Source: Siphonodentalium dalli
Taxonomy: Eukaryota; Mollusca; Scaphopoda; Gadilida; Siphonodentaliidae
Reading direction: 5' to 3'
DNA: 64,000 bases
NCBI GenBank assembly: GCA_032622095.1
Contig: CP136069.1
Span: forward strand, 11,672,036 to 11,736,035
The position numbers were made by a program, and so were the translations under genes. The notes beneath the pieces are model-generated. The model ran no database searches. It was not told where the DNA came from and saw only the letters and a list, made by a program, of their open reading frames with translations. Positions 12,529 to 24,075 of this stretch are shown in pieces (the stretch's first letter is position 1; the number at the start of each line of letters is the position of its first letter).

Positions 12529-13183
12529 ATGGGGGGCCGTGTGGCACTAGAAATGATGAAATACATTTATAGTGCCATCGGGTCTAATGGGTCCAGTACC
12601 GAGACAGCACGCGTCAGTACATCTGCTACATTGACTGTTTCGTCAAGCGCTGCCGCACAAATATCTCCAGAAAGTGTCAGTGATGACGATTTACCAGAAC
12701 TCGAAACATCCGACAACGCAATCACGGAACTATTCCTGGACTTGGAAACCAATAAACGAACGAAAAACAAAATTGCATTGGCGAGGCCTATAGTTTATCT
12801 AATCCAAGTTCTAGTACCGGTAACTCACCTTCTATAAGTTCAACCAAACTAACTACGAAACCTCCCAGAAAATTAAAACTTTCAAAGAAGGAAAAACATA
12901 TATGTCCATCGAATTACGAAAGTGTTCAGAAGAACAATTCAACAAATAAGGAAAGTTCAAGTTCGGAAAAAAACATCCACAGTTTCACAACAAGTTTTCA
13001 ACTATGCCACCGTGACTAAATCAGGACGCACGATTAAAAAACGACAGTCGAATCCATATCAGTATGTTGACTGGGGGTTGTCCAGCGACGATGACTTCTT
13101 TTCACCAAAGAAACGAAAGAAGGACTCAAAGAAACAAAAGTAAAGAAAAAAGACCTGTAAATAGTGTATATAATTGTAAAAAG
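12529..13183 (+). pseudogene. YR pseudogene, 5' low-complexity exon, copy 1
   Basis: The open frame from an ATG at 12529 encodes a Ser/Thr/Asp/Glu-rich, probably disordered stretch (SPESVSDDDLPELETSDNAI). The reading moves to another frame near 12780 (Ser/Lys-rich), then back near 12970 to a basic segment with SGRTIKKRQ and SPKKRKKDSKK, which looks like nuclear-localisation signal. A strong donor, AAG|GTAAGT, closes the block at 13183. Acidic/Ser-rich and basic N-termini are common ahead of DUF3504-type recombinase domains. The assignment rests on position and composition, since I recognise no domain here. The two frame changes argue against function. The start lies 30 bp from the right TIR of the upstream element. 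Confidence 0.45.
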
Positions 13184-13424
13184 GTAAGTAAATATTTTAT
13201 TTTATTCATTAATTCATACAAAGTTTTTATACCATTCAATCCTGTAATTCCTTCTTCATAATGGAACCTTCCTCTCCGTCCTCCAGATGGGTAAAGTTCA
13301 CTTGGTCAGCCACGCGCTAGTTGTCTCCAGGTAATTTCCTTGTTTACAATGTGCGGTCACACTACTGGGCTCGTTTGTGGAATTGGCAGGTTTGTTTTTA
13401 TGCTGTCGTATCTAATCCCATACA

Positions 13425-13634
13425 TTGCCCTGTGTTCCACATGGAGACATCACAAATGGAGAATCCAATTCCCTGACATCAGCACATCCAAATGACAAAC
13501 AAAACAATGACGAATCCGACATGCAGACATCAAATCCAAATGCGCCCAATATTTCGTATACTACCGGACACGATCGTCAAAGAGACACTCAGCCGTTCGG
13601 TCCATTATCTTCATATAACCTCGTTTTCAAGTGA
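13425..13634 (+). other. Possible extra low-complexity exon of the YR pseudogene (copy 1)
   Basis: A 69-codon open frame is rich in Asn, Ser, Thr, Asp and Gln, like the neighbouring N-terminal exon, and lies between it and the recombinase exon. No clear acceptor or donor bounds it and no domain is visible. The identical block is at 19390-19599. It could equally be chance. Confidence 0.2.
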
Positions 13635-14143
13635 CAATTCTGTAAAGGATAATATTCGAAGCAGAATTTATTTGCCAAAAGAATCAACGAGGCGCAAGCC
13701 GAGTTGATTCTTTGGTCGAATACCCGATGCTGAGAATATTATCTGACTTAAAACCCATTCTTAAAACCCGGGAATTGGAGGGCGGGTGGACATATACGAG
13801 GTAAGATAACTACGCACGGGTACCTAATGGGCATCGCGCGTTATCAACTATTCAAATACAGCACATCCCACTTGCTGAATCACGAAACTGTTTTCTGAAA
13901 CCGATTGTCCAATTGGTCTGGCCTGAAGCTATGGCCGAATGCCCACAGTCTAAACTGACCTGACCTAGCTGATCGAGGTTGAAGTTCGAGTCGGACCGTG
14001 TGTGAGATTGTTAGATTGAGTGGAAACCGCCCATCGTGCGGTTCATGGCAGCTATTATTGTGAACATCCAAATCAAATTTACGCACACGGAGCTTGCATG
14101 TCGAATCCGGAACTTTCAGTTGATTTTTTATATAGTTTGAAGT

Positions 14144-15234
14144 TTGGTCTGTTTGACTTTGGAGTCCGACGATGAATTTAAATCGACAATGACCCAATCG
14201 CGATATATGGATGACAATGAAGACGGGTGGAGTTCTTCGTCCTTTGCCATCAATACTCAGACGTTGCTGCGGGACGTGTTGGATCTCGAAGAGGACAATG
14301 GACAACTATTCGATGTAGGGCCAACTACCGAAGAATTAATAAAAGCGTTGAAAACTTGGAAACCGCAGAATCGGCCACAAAACAGCCAGTCGAAACACCG
14401 CCATCGATGCATCTACAGTCTGTTGTGGATACTACACATGTACAGGAAAGCGAACCATGTGCTCTATTAAAACCACAACGATTCAGAGAGCCGGTGTCAG
14501 ATGAACTGGTCACGAGCGCCGGTACAAAACGATTGTCCAAAAGTACACTAAGCAAACACAGATGGGCGATCAACTTATTTGAACAATGGCGGGAAAACCG
14601 CAATATGATTGCCAAAAATTCTGGTGGCCAACTTAGTATTATTCGTCCTGTTTTTCTCGAGATGTCAAAGGACGAGCTGTCCTACTCGCTCGCTCGCTTC
14701 ATTTTCGAGGTAAAAAGGGAGGACGGTTTATAGAGTTCCCCGGCAATAGCTTATATGCCATTGTCATGTTCATCCAAAGTCACATGGCCGTCAAAGGAGA
14801 GGACTATAAACTGCTAACAGACACCTACTTTAAACAACTACAAGACACTCTTGATGTCACGATGAATGAACGTGCAGCAACGGGAATCGGAACAACACCA
14901 AAGGGGGCCAACGTTATATATTACGAATCCGAGGAGCATGTTTGGACACAGGGACTTATGGGCTAAAAAAAACCCCAAACAGTTGTTGAGAACTTCGCAC
15001 TGAGGGGCGGCGCGACGAACACCGCGCTCTTAGATGCCAACCTATAACTGCCAAATACAGGTGCATGCCGATAGCAAAGGTAGGCGTTTTCTGAGATACA
15101 GAAGATGTATCGAAAACCAATCAAGATGGCCCAATACCTAGGAAAATTACAAGGAAAACATGTGATGCCTATGAGAGAACAGATTATACCGAGAGATGTC
15201 CGGTCAGGATATTCGAAGCTTAAGTTAACCACTG
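14144..15234 (+). pseudogene. YR pseudogene, recombinase N-terminal and core exon, copy 1
   Basis: This matches the recombinase region of KIAA1958/ZMYM/QRICH1-like, Crypton-derived proteins in order: LSKHRWAINLFEQWRENRN, then YSLARFIFEVKREDG, a PGNSLYAIVMFIQSHM segment, FKQLQDTLDVTMNERAATGIG, a VWTQGLMG segment, a damaged ENFALRGGA region where the first catalytic Arg is expected, TEDVSKTNQ and ERCPVRIFE. The frame changes at about 14345 and 14730, there is a stop at 14964-14966, and further shifts follow. The exon ends CACTG|GTAAGT at 15234; TG plus the first C of 25034 makes the Cys codon expected before PKDS. Motif order and family are clear, but the gene is broken and cannot encode an enzyme. 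Confidence 0.82.
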
Positions 15235-15262
15235 GTAAGTATCCAATTGTATGCATAATTAA

Positions 15263-15679
15263 TTAAGGGGGAGGTCAAGTGACCCATTTTGAATGGGGAT
15301 TTCCATGCAAATCTGCGAAGCAATAGTTAAGGAGTTGTACATGCTTCTGAGCGTGACTGGTGTGGTAATGGAAACAACAGTTAGTTGTCTGGAGGGTCAG
15401 CTAGGAATTTGTTCCATTATAATGTTGGTGTACTTATTTTTGAATTTTATATTGATTTTTCAAATGTAGATCATGTGATGGTAATTCCAGAAAAGAATTC
15501 TCAAAAATGTATTTATTGCCAAATTTTACTATTTAACTAGCGCACATGCCAGTGAAATGTTATGACTGTTCAATGATATGTCTGCTTTGATTCCAGAACA
15601 ACTGCTTCACACTTAACTTTTGCTCCGGAGATTTGCATGGAAATCCCAATTCAAAATTGGTCACTTGACCTCCCTTTAA
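15263..15679. mobile_element. TTAA-flanked MITE, ~415 bp (copy in first unit)
   Basis: Both ends carry TTAA outside an inverted repeat of ~50 bp beginning GGGGGAGGTCAAGTGACC; the right end reads GGTCACTTGACCTCCCTTTAA. TTAA targets are typical of piggyBac-like transposition. No ORF. Inside the inverted repeats are ATTTCCATGCAAATCT and its complement. Confidence 0.78.
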
Positions 15680-15796
15680 ACTTCATGGAGCCGAGATCAC
15701 AATTTTTTTCACCCGCATTGAAAAATCAGTTAATCACAGCTGGACGTTTAGAAACTCTTTTTCCATTGTGTTTGCATTTGTACTGCACTACAACTC

Positions 15797-16033
15797 TTAA
15801 GGGGGAGGTCAAATGACCAATTTTTAATGGAGATTTCCATGCAAATCTCCAGAGCAAAAGTTATGTATGAAGCAGTTGTTCTGGAACCAAAGCAGCCATT
15901 TCTTTGAACAGTCATAGCATTTAACTGGCAGGTGCGCTAGATAAATTGTAATATATTGCAACAAATACATTTTTGAGAATTTTTTTCTGGAATTATATCA
16001 CATTACCTACATTTGAAAAATCAATATAAAATA
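15797..16033. mobile_element. Second TTAA MITE, truncated at the duplication junction
   Basis: It begins TTAAGGGGGAGGTCAAATGA and is homologous to the MITE at 15263. It is cut at 16033 where the next duplication unit starts. The full-length version is at 21774-22179. Confidence 0.75.
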
Positions 16034-18465
16034 AATGAATGCTAGCCTTATTACCTCACCATATATTTTCAGTCGGTACTCCCCGCCACAAGTTGACGCC
16101 AAAAGTTCCCTGTGTCGGTGTATCTAAATCCTTTAATCGGACATTTCTAAACTGTCTAATGTTGGTGACCTCGATAAGTCGTCCATCTTCACGTTCTTGT
16201 TGACATTTTACACAAGGCCACGTGCTCGGAAGAACTACTGGGTAATTTACTACGTCCGGTTTGGCCTATATTCCATTTCACGAATAACCGTTAACTGATT
16301 TCAAGATTTTATTGTTAGCAAACCATTACAGCGGTGTGAGTGTGTAATATAGTGAAACATCCTAGTTGTACCAAGCGAACAATATAACTTAGGTCTTGTG
16401 TATATAGTATTACAGCATATATAGTGTTAAATGTTAGTAATTATGTAGGCCTTGAAGATTTACCTGCATATCTATAGCTACATGTAGGAAGGCCTACATA
16501 CAAAATCTCATTTTATGGTATATGTGGCTTTGTAGATGTTCGCCAATCGCCATGGCTGCATGCATGTGTCATAGACATGATACCTATTAGTATTCATCGT
16601 ATTTTGTTTCTTTTTATTGGCTTGGTATGCAAACTGACATTAAATAGGACATTTTCGACAAATTTGTTGTTAGATCGGACAATGGAATATTTAAGTCATC
16701 TATATGGACGAAGGAACGATCACTAGATCTTATTGAACCATGCACGATGCCCAGCGACTGATAAGTTCACACCGACTGACATGCCCGCAGCAGTTTTTAT
16801 CTCAAATAAATTGTTATCAAAAGTTCAAAACACATATTTCTGGCCGAGAAATAAGCAGAGTAAGTGTGATCATCATTTATCCACGCACTCAAGGCTTGAC
16901 AAATGTGGACCTGGTTTCTATTCGACACAAGCATGGAACATTGATATAAATCTATAAGTTTCATTTTTGTCTAACAAACGGACAACTTTAATAGCTTCAA
17001 ATTTTCGCGTGACGGTAATGACGGGGTACAGGGATGTCGATTTTTGATATTTTTTATATATATCAGCAAAACAAAAATTACATATATCATTGAAAGATGC
17101 ATCTCCTGAATATACGGGATATGAAGATCACTCCGTTTTATCCGGAAATGTATCTGCTAACCGATAAAACAATCACACTTCTTATAATTTCACTTTTAAC
17201 AAATCGTGTGGTGGGTGAGAGACATCTCATTTGAGTTATTATGGGTATAAAGGGACGTCAAAAAATCTCAATAAAACTATATATAGATGTTCATCGAGCG
17301 TTGGCTCATAACGCAAAACATAGACTGCATGGTTAGTTTGGTTTTCTGACATTTACGACAATTTTGTCGCATAAAATAAATAAAAATACGATAAGAAACT
17401 GGAAATGTTTATGCACATTCCGGACGGGATATATGTCCCTGGCACATATTTGAAATTTCACGGAAAATATGAAAGATAACAAAGTTATAGCCTAATTAGT
17501 TTTATAGACCCGTTCTAAATATCCCATAGAAAATGCATGCCGACGATAAGCATGCAGGGGTGCGTAGAAATACCAAGCAGAACCAAGTTGGATAAAACTA
17601 AGGCGGAAAATGACACTTAAATCATGTTTTGTGCTGTATAATGGAGAAATAAACCATAATAATGCAACATGACGTGATTTTATTTGAGTTTTGTTGACTA
17701 TATAGCGAGCGTAAATAAAAAAAAAAAACAGTGCGGCGATCGCGAAAACTTTTCAGCTTGGTAGGCCTATTTTGTCATTTACAGATCGCTGTGTTTGGAT
17801 ACTTTCCGTCCCAGAACGCAACATAAGCTCCATCCTGAGTTCAGTCTCCTACACAGGACTTACCATGCTAGCACCTACATGGAATGTGAAGCAATGTCGT
17901 ATTTATTTATTTTAGAAGCAAATTTGATACCTCCTATATATACATATTTATTTTAGATTTTTGTAGGTTACAGCTAATTCTGCATTATTCTGAGAAACAT
18001 AAATGTCCATATTCGTTTGAAAATGGTCTAGGTCAAGCCAGAATGAATTATTATTATTTATTATTATTACAAAACACTTCTATAAAAAAAATATTTTATT
18101 TAAAAAAATACACGTGCCTGCAGCCGCAGCGTTACGACATCTCTTCGCGCGGAGACTAAACTATGTCTGCAGCTTGAACGCAACAGTCAATAGTTATTCG
18201 TGAAATGGACTATAGGCCAAACCGAACGTAGTAAATTACCCAGTAGTTCTTCCGAGCACGTGGCCTTGTGTAAAATGTCAACAAGAACGTGAAGGTGGAC
18301 GACTTATCGAGGTCACCAACATTAGACAGTTTAAAAATGTCCGATTAAAGGATTTAGATACACCGACACATGCAGGGAACTTTTGGCGTCAACTTGTGGC
18401 GGGGAGTACCGACTGAAAATATATGGTGAGATAGTAAGGCCAGCATTCATTGTTTAGTTGAAAAA
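16034..18465. mobile_element. 2.4-kb TIR element, copy 2 (outermost bases of left TIR lost)
   Basis: Duplicate of 10071-12498. It starts at AATGAATGCTAGCC, about 14 bp inside the left TIR, because the tandem-duplication breakpoint falls there. An ~17-bp AT insertion near 18090-18110 shifts the offset between copies from 5949 to about 5966. Otherwise it is nearly identical. Confidence 0.82.
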
Positions 18466-18518
18466 TGTTGTGAAATAGATACCTCAACGCAGGGTATGGG
18501 GGCCGTGCGGCACTAGAA

Positions 18519-19149
18519 ATGATGAAATACATTTCTAGTGCCATCGGGTCTAATGGGTCCAGTGCCGAGACAGCACGCGTCAGTACATCTGCTACATTGA
18601 CTGTTTCGTCAAGCGCTGCCGCACAAATATCTCCAGAAAGTGTCAGTGATGACGATTTACCAGAACTCGAAACATCCGACAACGCAATCACGGAACTATT
18701 CCTGGACTTGGAAACCAATAAACGAACGAAAAACAAAATTGCATTGGCGAGGCCTATAGTTTATCTAATCCAAGTTCTAGTACCGGTAACTCACCTTCTA
18801 TAAGTTCAACCAAACTAACTACGAAACCTCCCAGAAAATTAAAACTTTCAAAGAAGGAAAAACATATATGTCCATCGAATTACGAAAGTGTTCAGAAGAA
18901 CAATTCAACAAATAAGGAAAGTTCAAGTTCGGAAAAAAACATCCACAGTTTCACAACAAGTTTTCAACTATGCCACCGTGACTAAATCAGGACGCACGAT
19001 TAAAAAACGACAGTCGAATCCATATCAGTATGTTGACTGGGGGTTGTCCAGCGACGATGACTTCTTTTCACCAAAGAAACGAAAGAAGGACTCAAAGAAA
19101 CAAAAGTAAAGAAAAAAGACCTGTAAATAGTGTATATAATTGTAAAAAG
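18519..19149 (+). pseudogene. YR pseudogene, 5' low-complexity exon, copy 2
   Basis: Duplicate of the block at 12529-13183 with the same acidic stretch, the same frame changes and the same AAG|GTAAG donor (19149/19150). A one-base difference in the G-run near 18497 removes the upstream start used in copy 1, leaving an ATG at 18519. Confidence 0.42.
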
Positions 19150-20108
19150 GTAAGTAAATATTTATTTTATTCATTAATTCATACAAAGTTTTTATACCAT
19201 TCAATCCTGTAATTCCTTCTTCATAATGGAACCTTCCTCTCCGTCCTCCAGATGGGTAACGTTCACTTGGTCAGCCACGCGCTAGTTGTCTCCAGGTAAT
19301 TTCCTTGTTTACAATGTGCGGTCACACTACTGGGCTCGTTTGTGGAATTGGCAGGTTTGTTTTTATGCTGTCGTATCTAATCCCATACATTGCCCTGTGT
19401 TCCACATGGAGACATCACAAATGGAGAATCCAATTCCCTGACATCAGCACATCCAAATGACAAACAAAACAATGACGAATCCGACATGCAGACATCAAAT
19501 CCAAATGCGCCCAATATTTCGTATACTACTGGACACGATCGTCAAAGAGACACTCAGCCGTTCGGTCCATTATCTTCATATAACCTCGTTTTCAAGTGAC
19601 AATTCTGTAAAGGATAATATTCGAAGCAGAATTTATTTGCCAAAAGAATCAACGAGGCGCAAGCCGAGTTGATTCTTTGGTCGAATACCCGATGCTGAGA
19701 ATATTATCTGACTTAAAACCCATTCTTAAAACCCGGGAATTGGAGGGCGGGTGGACATATACGAGGTAAGATAACTACGCACGGGTACCTAATGGGCATC
19801 GCGCGTTATCAACTATTCAAATACAGCACATCCCACTTGCTGAATCACGAAACTGTTTTCTGAAACCGATTGTCCAATTGGTCTGGCCTGAAGCTATGGC
19901 CGAATGCCCACAGTCTAAACTGACCTGACCTAGCTGATCGAGGTTGAAGTTCGAGTCGGACCGTGTGTGAGATTGTTAGATTGAGTGGAAACCGCCCATC
20001 GTGCGGCTCATGGCAGCTATTATTGTGAACATCCAAATCAAATTTACGCACACGGAGCTTGCATGTCGAACCCGGAACTTTCAGTTGATTTTTTATATAG
20101 TTTGAAGT

Positions 20109-21201
20109 TTGGTCTGTTTGACTTTGGAGTCCGACGATGAATTTAAATCGACAATGACCCAATCGCGATATATGGATGACAATGAAGACGGGTGGAGTTC
20201 TTCGTCCTTTGCCATCAATACTCAGACGTTGCTGCGGGACGTGTTGGATCTCGAAGAGGACAATGGACAACTATTCGATGTAGGGCCAACTACCGAAGAA
20301 TTAATAAAAGCGTTGGAAACTTGGAAACCGCAGAATCGGCCACAAAACAGCCAGTCGAAACACCGCCATCGATGCATCTACAGTCTGTTGTGGATACTAC
20401 ACGTGTACAGGAAAGCGAACCATGTGCTCTATTAAAACCACAACGATTCAGAGAGCCGGTGTCAGATGAACTGGTCACGAGCGCCGGTACAAAACGATTG
20501 TCCAAAAGTACACTAAGCAAACACAGATGGGCGATCAACTTATTTGAACAATGGCGGGAAAACCGCAATATGATTGCCAAAAATTCTGGTGGCCAACTTA
20601 GTATTATTCGTCCTGTTTTTCTCGAGATGTCAAAGGACGAGCTGTCCTACTCGCTCGCTCGCTTCATTTTCGAGGTAAAAAGGGAGGACGGTTTATAGAG
20701 TTCCCCGGCAATAGCTTATATGCCATTGTCATGTTCATCCAAAGTCACATGGCCGTCAAAGGAAAGGACTATACACTGCTAACAGACACCTACTTTAAAC
20801 AACTACAAGACACTCTTGATGTCACGATGAATGAACGTGCAGCAACGGGAATCGGAACAACACCAAAGGGGGCCAACGTTATATATTACGAATCCGAGGA
20901 GCATGTTTGGACACAGGGACTTATGGGCTAAAAAAAAAACCCCAAACAGTTGTTGAGAACTTCGCACTGAGGGGCGGCGCGACGAACACCGCGCTCTTAG
21001 ATGCCAACCTATAACTGCCAAATACAGGTGCATGCCGATAGCAAAGGTAGGCGTTTTCTGAGATACAGAAGATGTATCGAAAACCAATCAAGATGGCCCA
21101 ATACCTAGGAAAATTACAAGGAAAACATGTGATGCCTATGAGAGAACAGATTATACCGAGAGATGTCCGGTCAGGATATTCGAAGCTTAAGTTAACCACT
21201 G
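20109..21201 (+). pseudogene. YR pseudogene, recombinase exon, copy 2
   Basis: Duplicate of 14144-15234 with the same motifs and the same inactivating changes: frameshift near 20310, frameshift near 20695, stop after GLMG. Because both copies share these lesions, the gene was already dead before the tandem duplication. The donor at 21201/21202 is the one nearest the 3' exon at 25034, so this is the copy in native linkage with the C-terminal part, across an intron of about 3.83 kb filled with MITEs. Confidence 0.82.
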
Positions 21202-21229
21202 GTAAGTATCCAATTGTATGCATAATTAA

Positions 21230-21646
21230 TTAAGGGGGAGGTCAAGTGACCCATTTTGAATGGGGATTTCCATGCAAATCTGCGAAGCAATAGTTAAGGA
21301 GTTGTACATGCTTCTGAGCGTGACTGGTGTGGTAATGGAAACAACAGTTAGTTGTCTGGAGGGTCAGCTAGGAATTTGTTCCATTATAATGTTGGTGTAC
21401 TTATTTTTGAATTTTATATTGATTTTTCAAATGTAGATCATGTGATGGTAATTCCAGAAAAGAATTCTCAAAAATGTATTTATTGCCAAATTTTACTATT
21501 TAACTAGCGCACATGCCAGTGAAATGTTATGACTGTTCAATGATATGTCTGCTTTGATTCCAGAACAACTGCTTCACACTTAACTTTTGCTCCGGAGATT
21601 TGCATGGAAATCCCAATTCAAAATTGGTCACTTGACCTCCCTTTAA
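21230..21646. mobile_element. TTAA-flanked MITE (copy in second unit)
   Basis: Duplicate of 15263-15679, with TTAA at 21230-21233 and 21643-21646 and the same inverted ends. It lies in the YR pseudogene intron. Confidence 0.78.
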
Positions 21647-21773
21647 ACTTCATGGAGCCGAGATCACAATTTTTTTCACCCGCATTGAAAAATCAGTTAA
21701 TCACAGCTGGACGTTCAGAAACTCTTTTTCCATTGTGTTTGCATTTGTACTGCACTACAACTCTTAAGGGGGA

Positions 21774-22179
21774 GGTCAAATGACCAATTTTTAATGGAGA
21801 TTTCCATGCAAATCTCCAGAGCAAAAGTTATGTATGAAGCAGTTGTTCTGGAACCAAAGCAGCCATTTCTTTGAACAGTCATAGCATTTAACTGGCAGGT
21901 GCGCTAGATAAATTGTAATATATTGCAACAAATACATTTTTGAGAATTTTTTTCTGGAATTATATCACATTACCTACATTTGAAAAATCAATATAAAATA
22001 AATAAAAATACGCCAACATTATTATGGAAAAAGTTCCAAGCGGACCCGACAGACAAATACCTGGTGTTTCCAATAACATATCAAGTCACACTAAGAAATA
22101 TGTGCAATTCTAACAATTGTTTCGCAATTTTGCCCATGCAAATCCCTATTCAAAATTGGTCACTTGACCTCCCACTTAT
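21774..22179. mobile_element. Second TTAA MITE, full-length
   Basis: Left end TTAAGGGGGAGGTCAAATGA; right end CACTTGACCTCCCACTTATT, where the expected TTAA has decayed. Same family as 15263-15679. Confidence 0.72.
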
Positions 22180-22869
22180 TTATGGACACTGCTCAATCTG
22201 GAACTGAGATAACTGATGAGTCACTTAAGGAGGCGCCTCATTCGTGAATTACCAAAACATCTCAATTTCAAACTATCAATTTGAAGGGGAAAATTATTTT
22301 CACGCAGGCAGTCATGATTTCAGATGGTATACTGAGCATGTTACTCTAGTTGGGTTCATAGTCTAGAGAATTCAGTGTTTGTATGCAAATATTTACCGTC
22401 AAACTCTAATCGACCTACGTATGCCTCAAACATTCTGTTATTTTAAACCTCATTTTTTTTTACAAAGTTCTAAAATATCTCTCATGTTGTGAGGGTAAAT
22501 AATTGTTAGCATATAGCATTGGTTATAAGGGATAATGAAATGTTCATTCAAATTGATAGTTTGAAATTGAGATTTTCTTGAAAATTCACGAATGGGGCGC
22601 ATTCTTAAGTACATTATTTGGTTGAATTCTATTCTTTGTTGTATGGAGCAATTGTCGCGACTTGGAAACAAGGGAAGGGTCCTTTTGTAATGTGTGGGCC
22701 AAATTGTACAACCAGTGCCTTTCCTTAATAAATAAACTTATGTTCGCACAAGTTAAGTGGGAGGTAAGTGACCAATTTCTAATGAGGACTTCCATTTAAA
22801 TCTCCGGGGCAAAATATATGTATGAAACAGTTGTCCAGGAACCAAAGAAGATATATCACTGAACATAAT
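22180..22869. other. Intronic stretch with a MITE fragment
   Basis: No coding features. A diverged left end of the TTAA MITE family (GTGGGAGGTAAGTGACCAAT) lies at about 22748-22815. An inverted pair built around CTCAATTTCAAACTATCAAT (22261) and its complement (22553) marks another small palindrome, about 22240-22600. Confidence 0.5.
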
Positions 22870-23410
22870 ATGTTACTGTGGGTTAGATCATGCCGTGAAT
22901 TTCTAATCTGGCTAACCGCCGCTAACGCCCGATGAGATCATATTCCACCTGTACAAAACCTGATCACTTTTTTATGTTCTAACCCGTTCTGACTGGGAAC
23001 TTTATAAGATTTGAACAAATACGGCAAGGAAACATCTGTTTGTTAATACATGTTCCTCCATAATCTACTTATATTAGGGGGTTGTCCTAGCTCGAGATTG
23101 GATGCTTTTCTACAACTTTTGTGAGCCATAAACATTGAATTAATTACCTAGTAATTCCATATAATTGTAAGCGACGCAAATCAAAATCACTCACAAAGTC
23201 ACTTAAATCGTGAAATATCAAGTTGGGACAATCACCTGCAGTGAAGTACATTATTAAGGAACAGGTAATAAAGTGTTACATTTTCAAACTTATAAGGTTC
23301 CCTGTCAAAACTTCGAAAAGTTCCCAGGTTTTGTACTGGTGGAATATGATCTCTACGGGCGTTAGCCAGAGTAGCGATTGATCTAGCCATGATCCAGCTG
23401 ATGGGTGCGG
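22870..23410. mobile_element. Foldback MITE of the GATCATG...CTGGCTA family
   Basis: The left end has AGATCATGCCGTGAATTTCT followed by CTGGCTAAC. The right end has the inverse (GTTAGCCAGAGTAGCGATTG then CTAGCCATGATC). Inner inverted pieces include the GTTCTGAC...AACTTTATAA block and its mate. Related copies are at 38310-38765, 53636-54010, 58515-59005 and 60757-61290, with a fragment at 50380-50480. Confidence 0.65.
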
Positions 23411-23594
23411 TGTGTTTGGTAATTTATAAGATTGTCCTTTAATTTTATTTTCGAGAATTTTATATTAATAGTAGAACACATGATCTACATTGAAAATTCA
23501 ATATAAAATTCAAAAATAGATGCACCCAAATTATGATGGCGCAAGTTCCAAGTGGACCCGCCAGATAAACACCTATAGTGTTTTCAATAACACA

Positions 23595-24075
23595 TTAAGG
23601 GGAGGTCAAGTGACGAATTTTTAATGGGGATTTCCATGGAAATCTCCGCAGAAAAAGTTATACATGAAGCAGTTGTCTGGACACCAAACCGGCCATACCA
23701 TTAAACAGACATATAAACATTTAACTGGCGGCTGCGCTTGGTAAATTGCCAATTTTTGCTATAAATTAATTTTTGAGAATTAGTTACTGGAATTACAACA
23801 CTTGACCTAGTTTTAAAAAAGTCAATATGAAACTAAAAAATATATACCCCAACTTTCTAATGAATATATTAATACAAGCCAACCCGACAGATACATATGT
23901 ATTGTTTTCAATACCGCACAATGTCACGCCCAGAAATATTTGTAACTCCAACTTTTACTGCGGACTTTGCATGGAAATGCCCCTTCAAAATTCAGTCACA
24001 CTCAGACGTATTTGCAACTTTAACGTTTGCTCCGCAGATTTGAATGGATATCCCCAATCACAATTTGTCACTTGA
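23595..24075. mobile_element. Diverged TTAA MITE
   Basis: The left end TTAAGGGGAGGTCAAGTGAC matches the family at 15263. The right end carries AATTTGTCACTTGA. The right part contains a partly duplicated end block (near 23930-24075). Confidence 0.65.

Larger units (their letters stand above)
10085..16033. repeat. First unit of the ~5.96-kb tandem duplication
   Basis: The whole block (TIR element, YR exons, intact TTAA MITE, partial second MITE) is repeated head to tail at 16034-21999. At the junction, sequence ending CAATATAAAATAAAT runs directly into GAATGCTAGCC. The parent ends share only the three bases AAT, a microhomology-type junction. Confidence 0.92.
16034..21999. repeat. Second unit of the ~5.96-kb tandem duplication
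   Basis: Follows the first unit without a gap and continues at 22000 into the native downstream sequence, the rest of the second TTAA MITE, which is cut in the first unit. This shows that the second unit's right flank is the ancestral one. Confidence 0.92.

Noticed and set aside
13880-14305. Minus-strand 141-codon open frame (also at 19845-20270)
   Set aside because: Antisense to the start of the recombinase exon; no domain, and the plus strand carries the recognisable protein.
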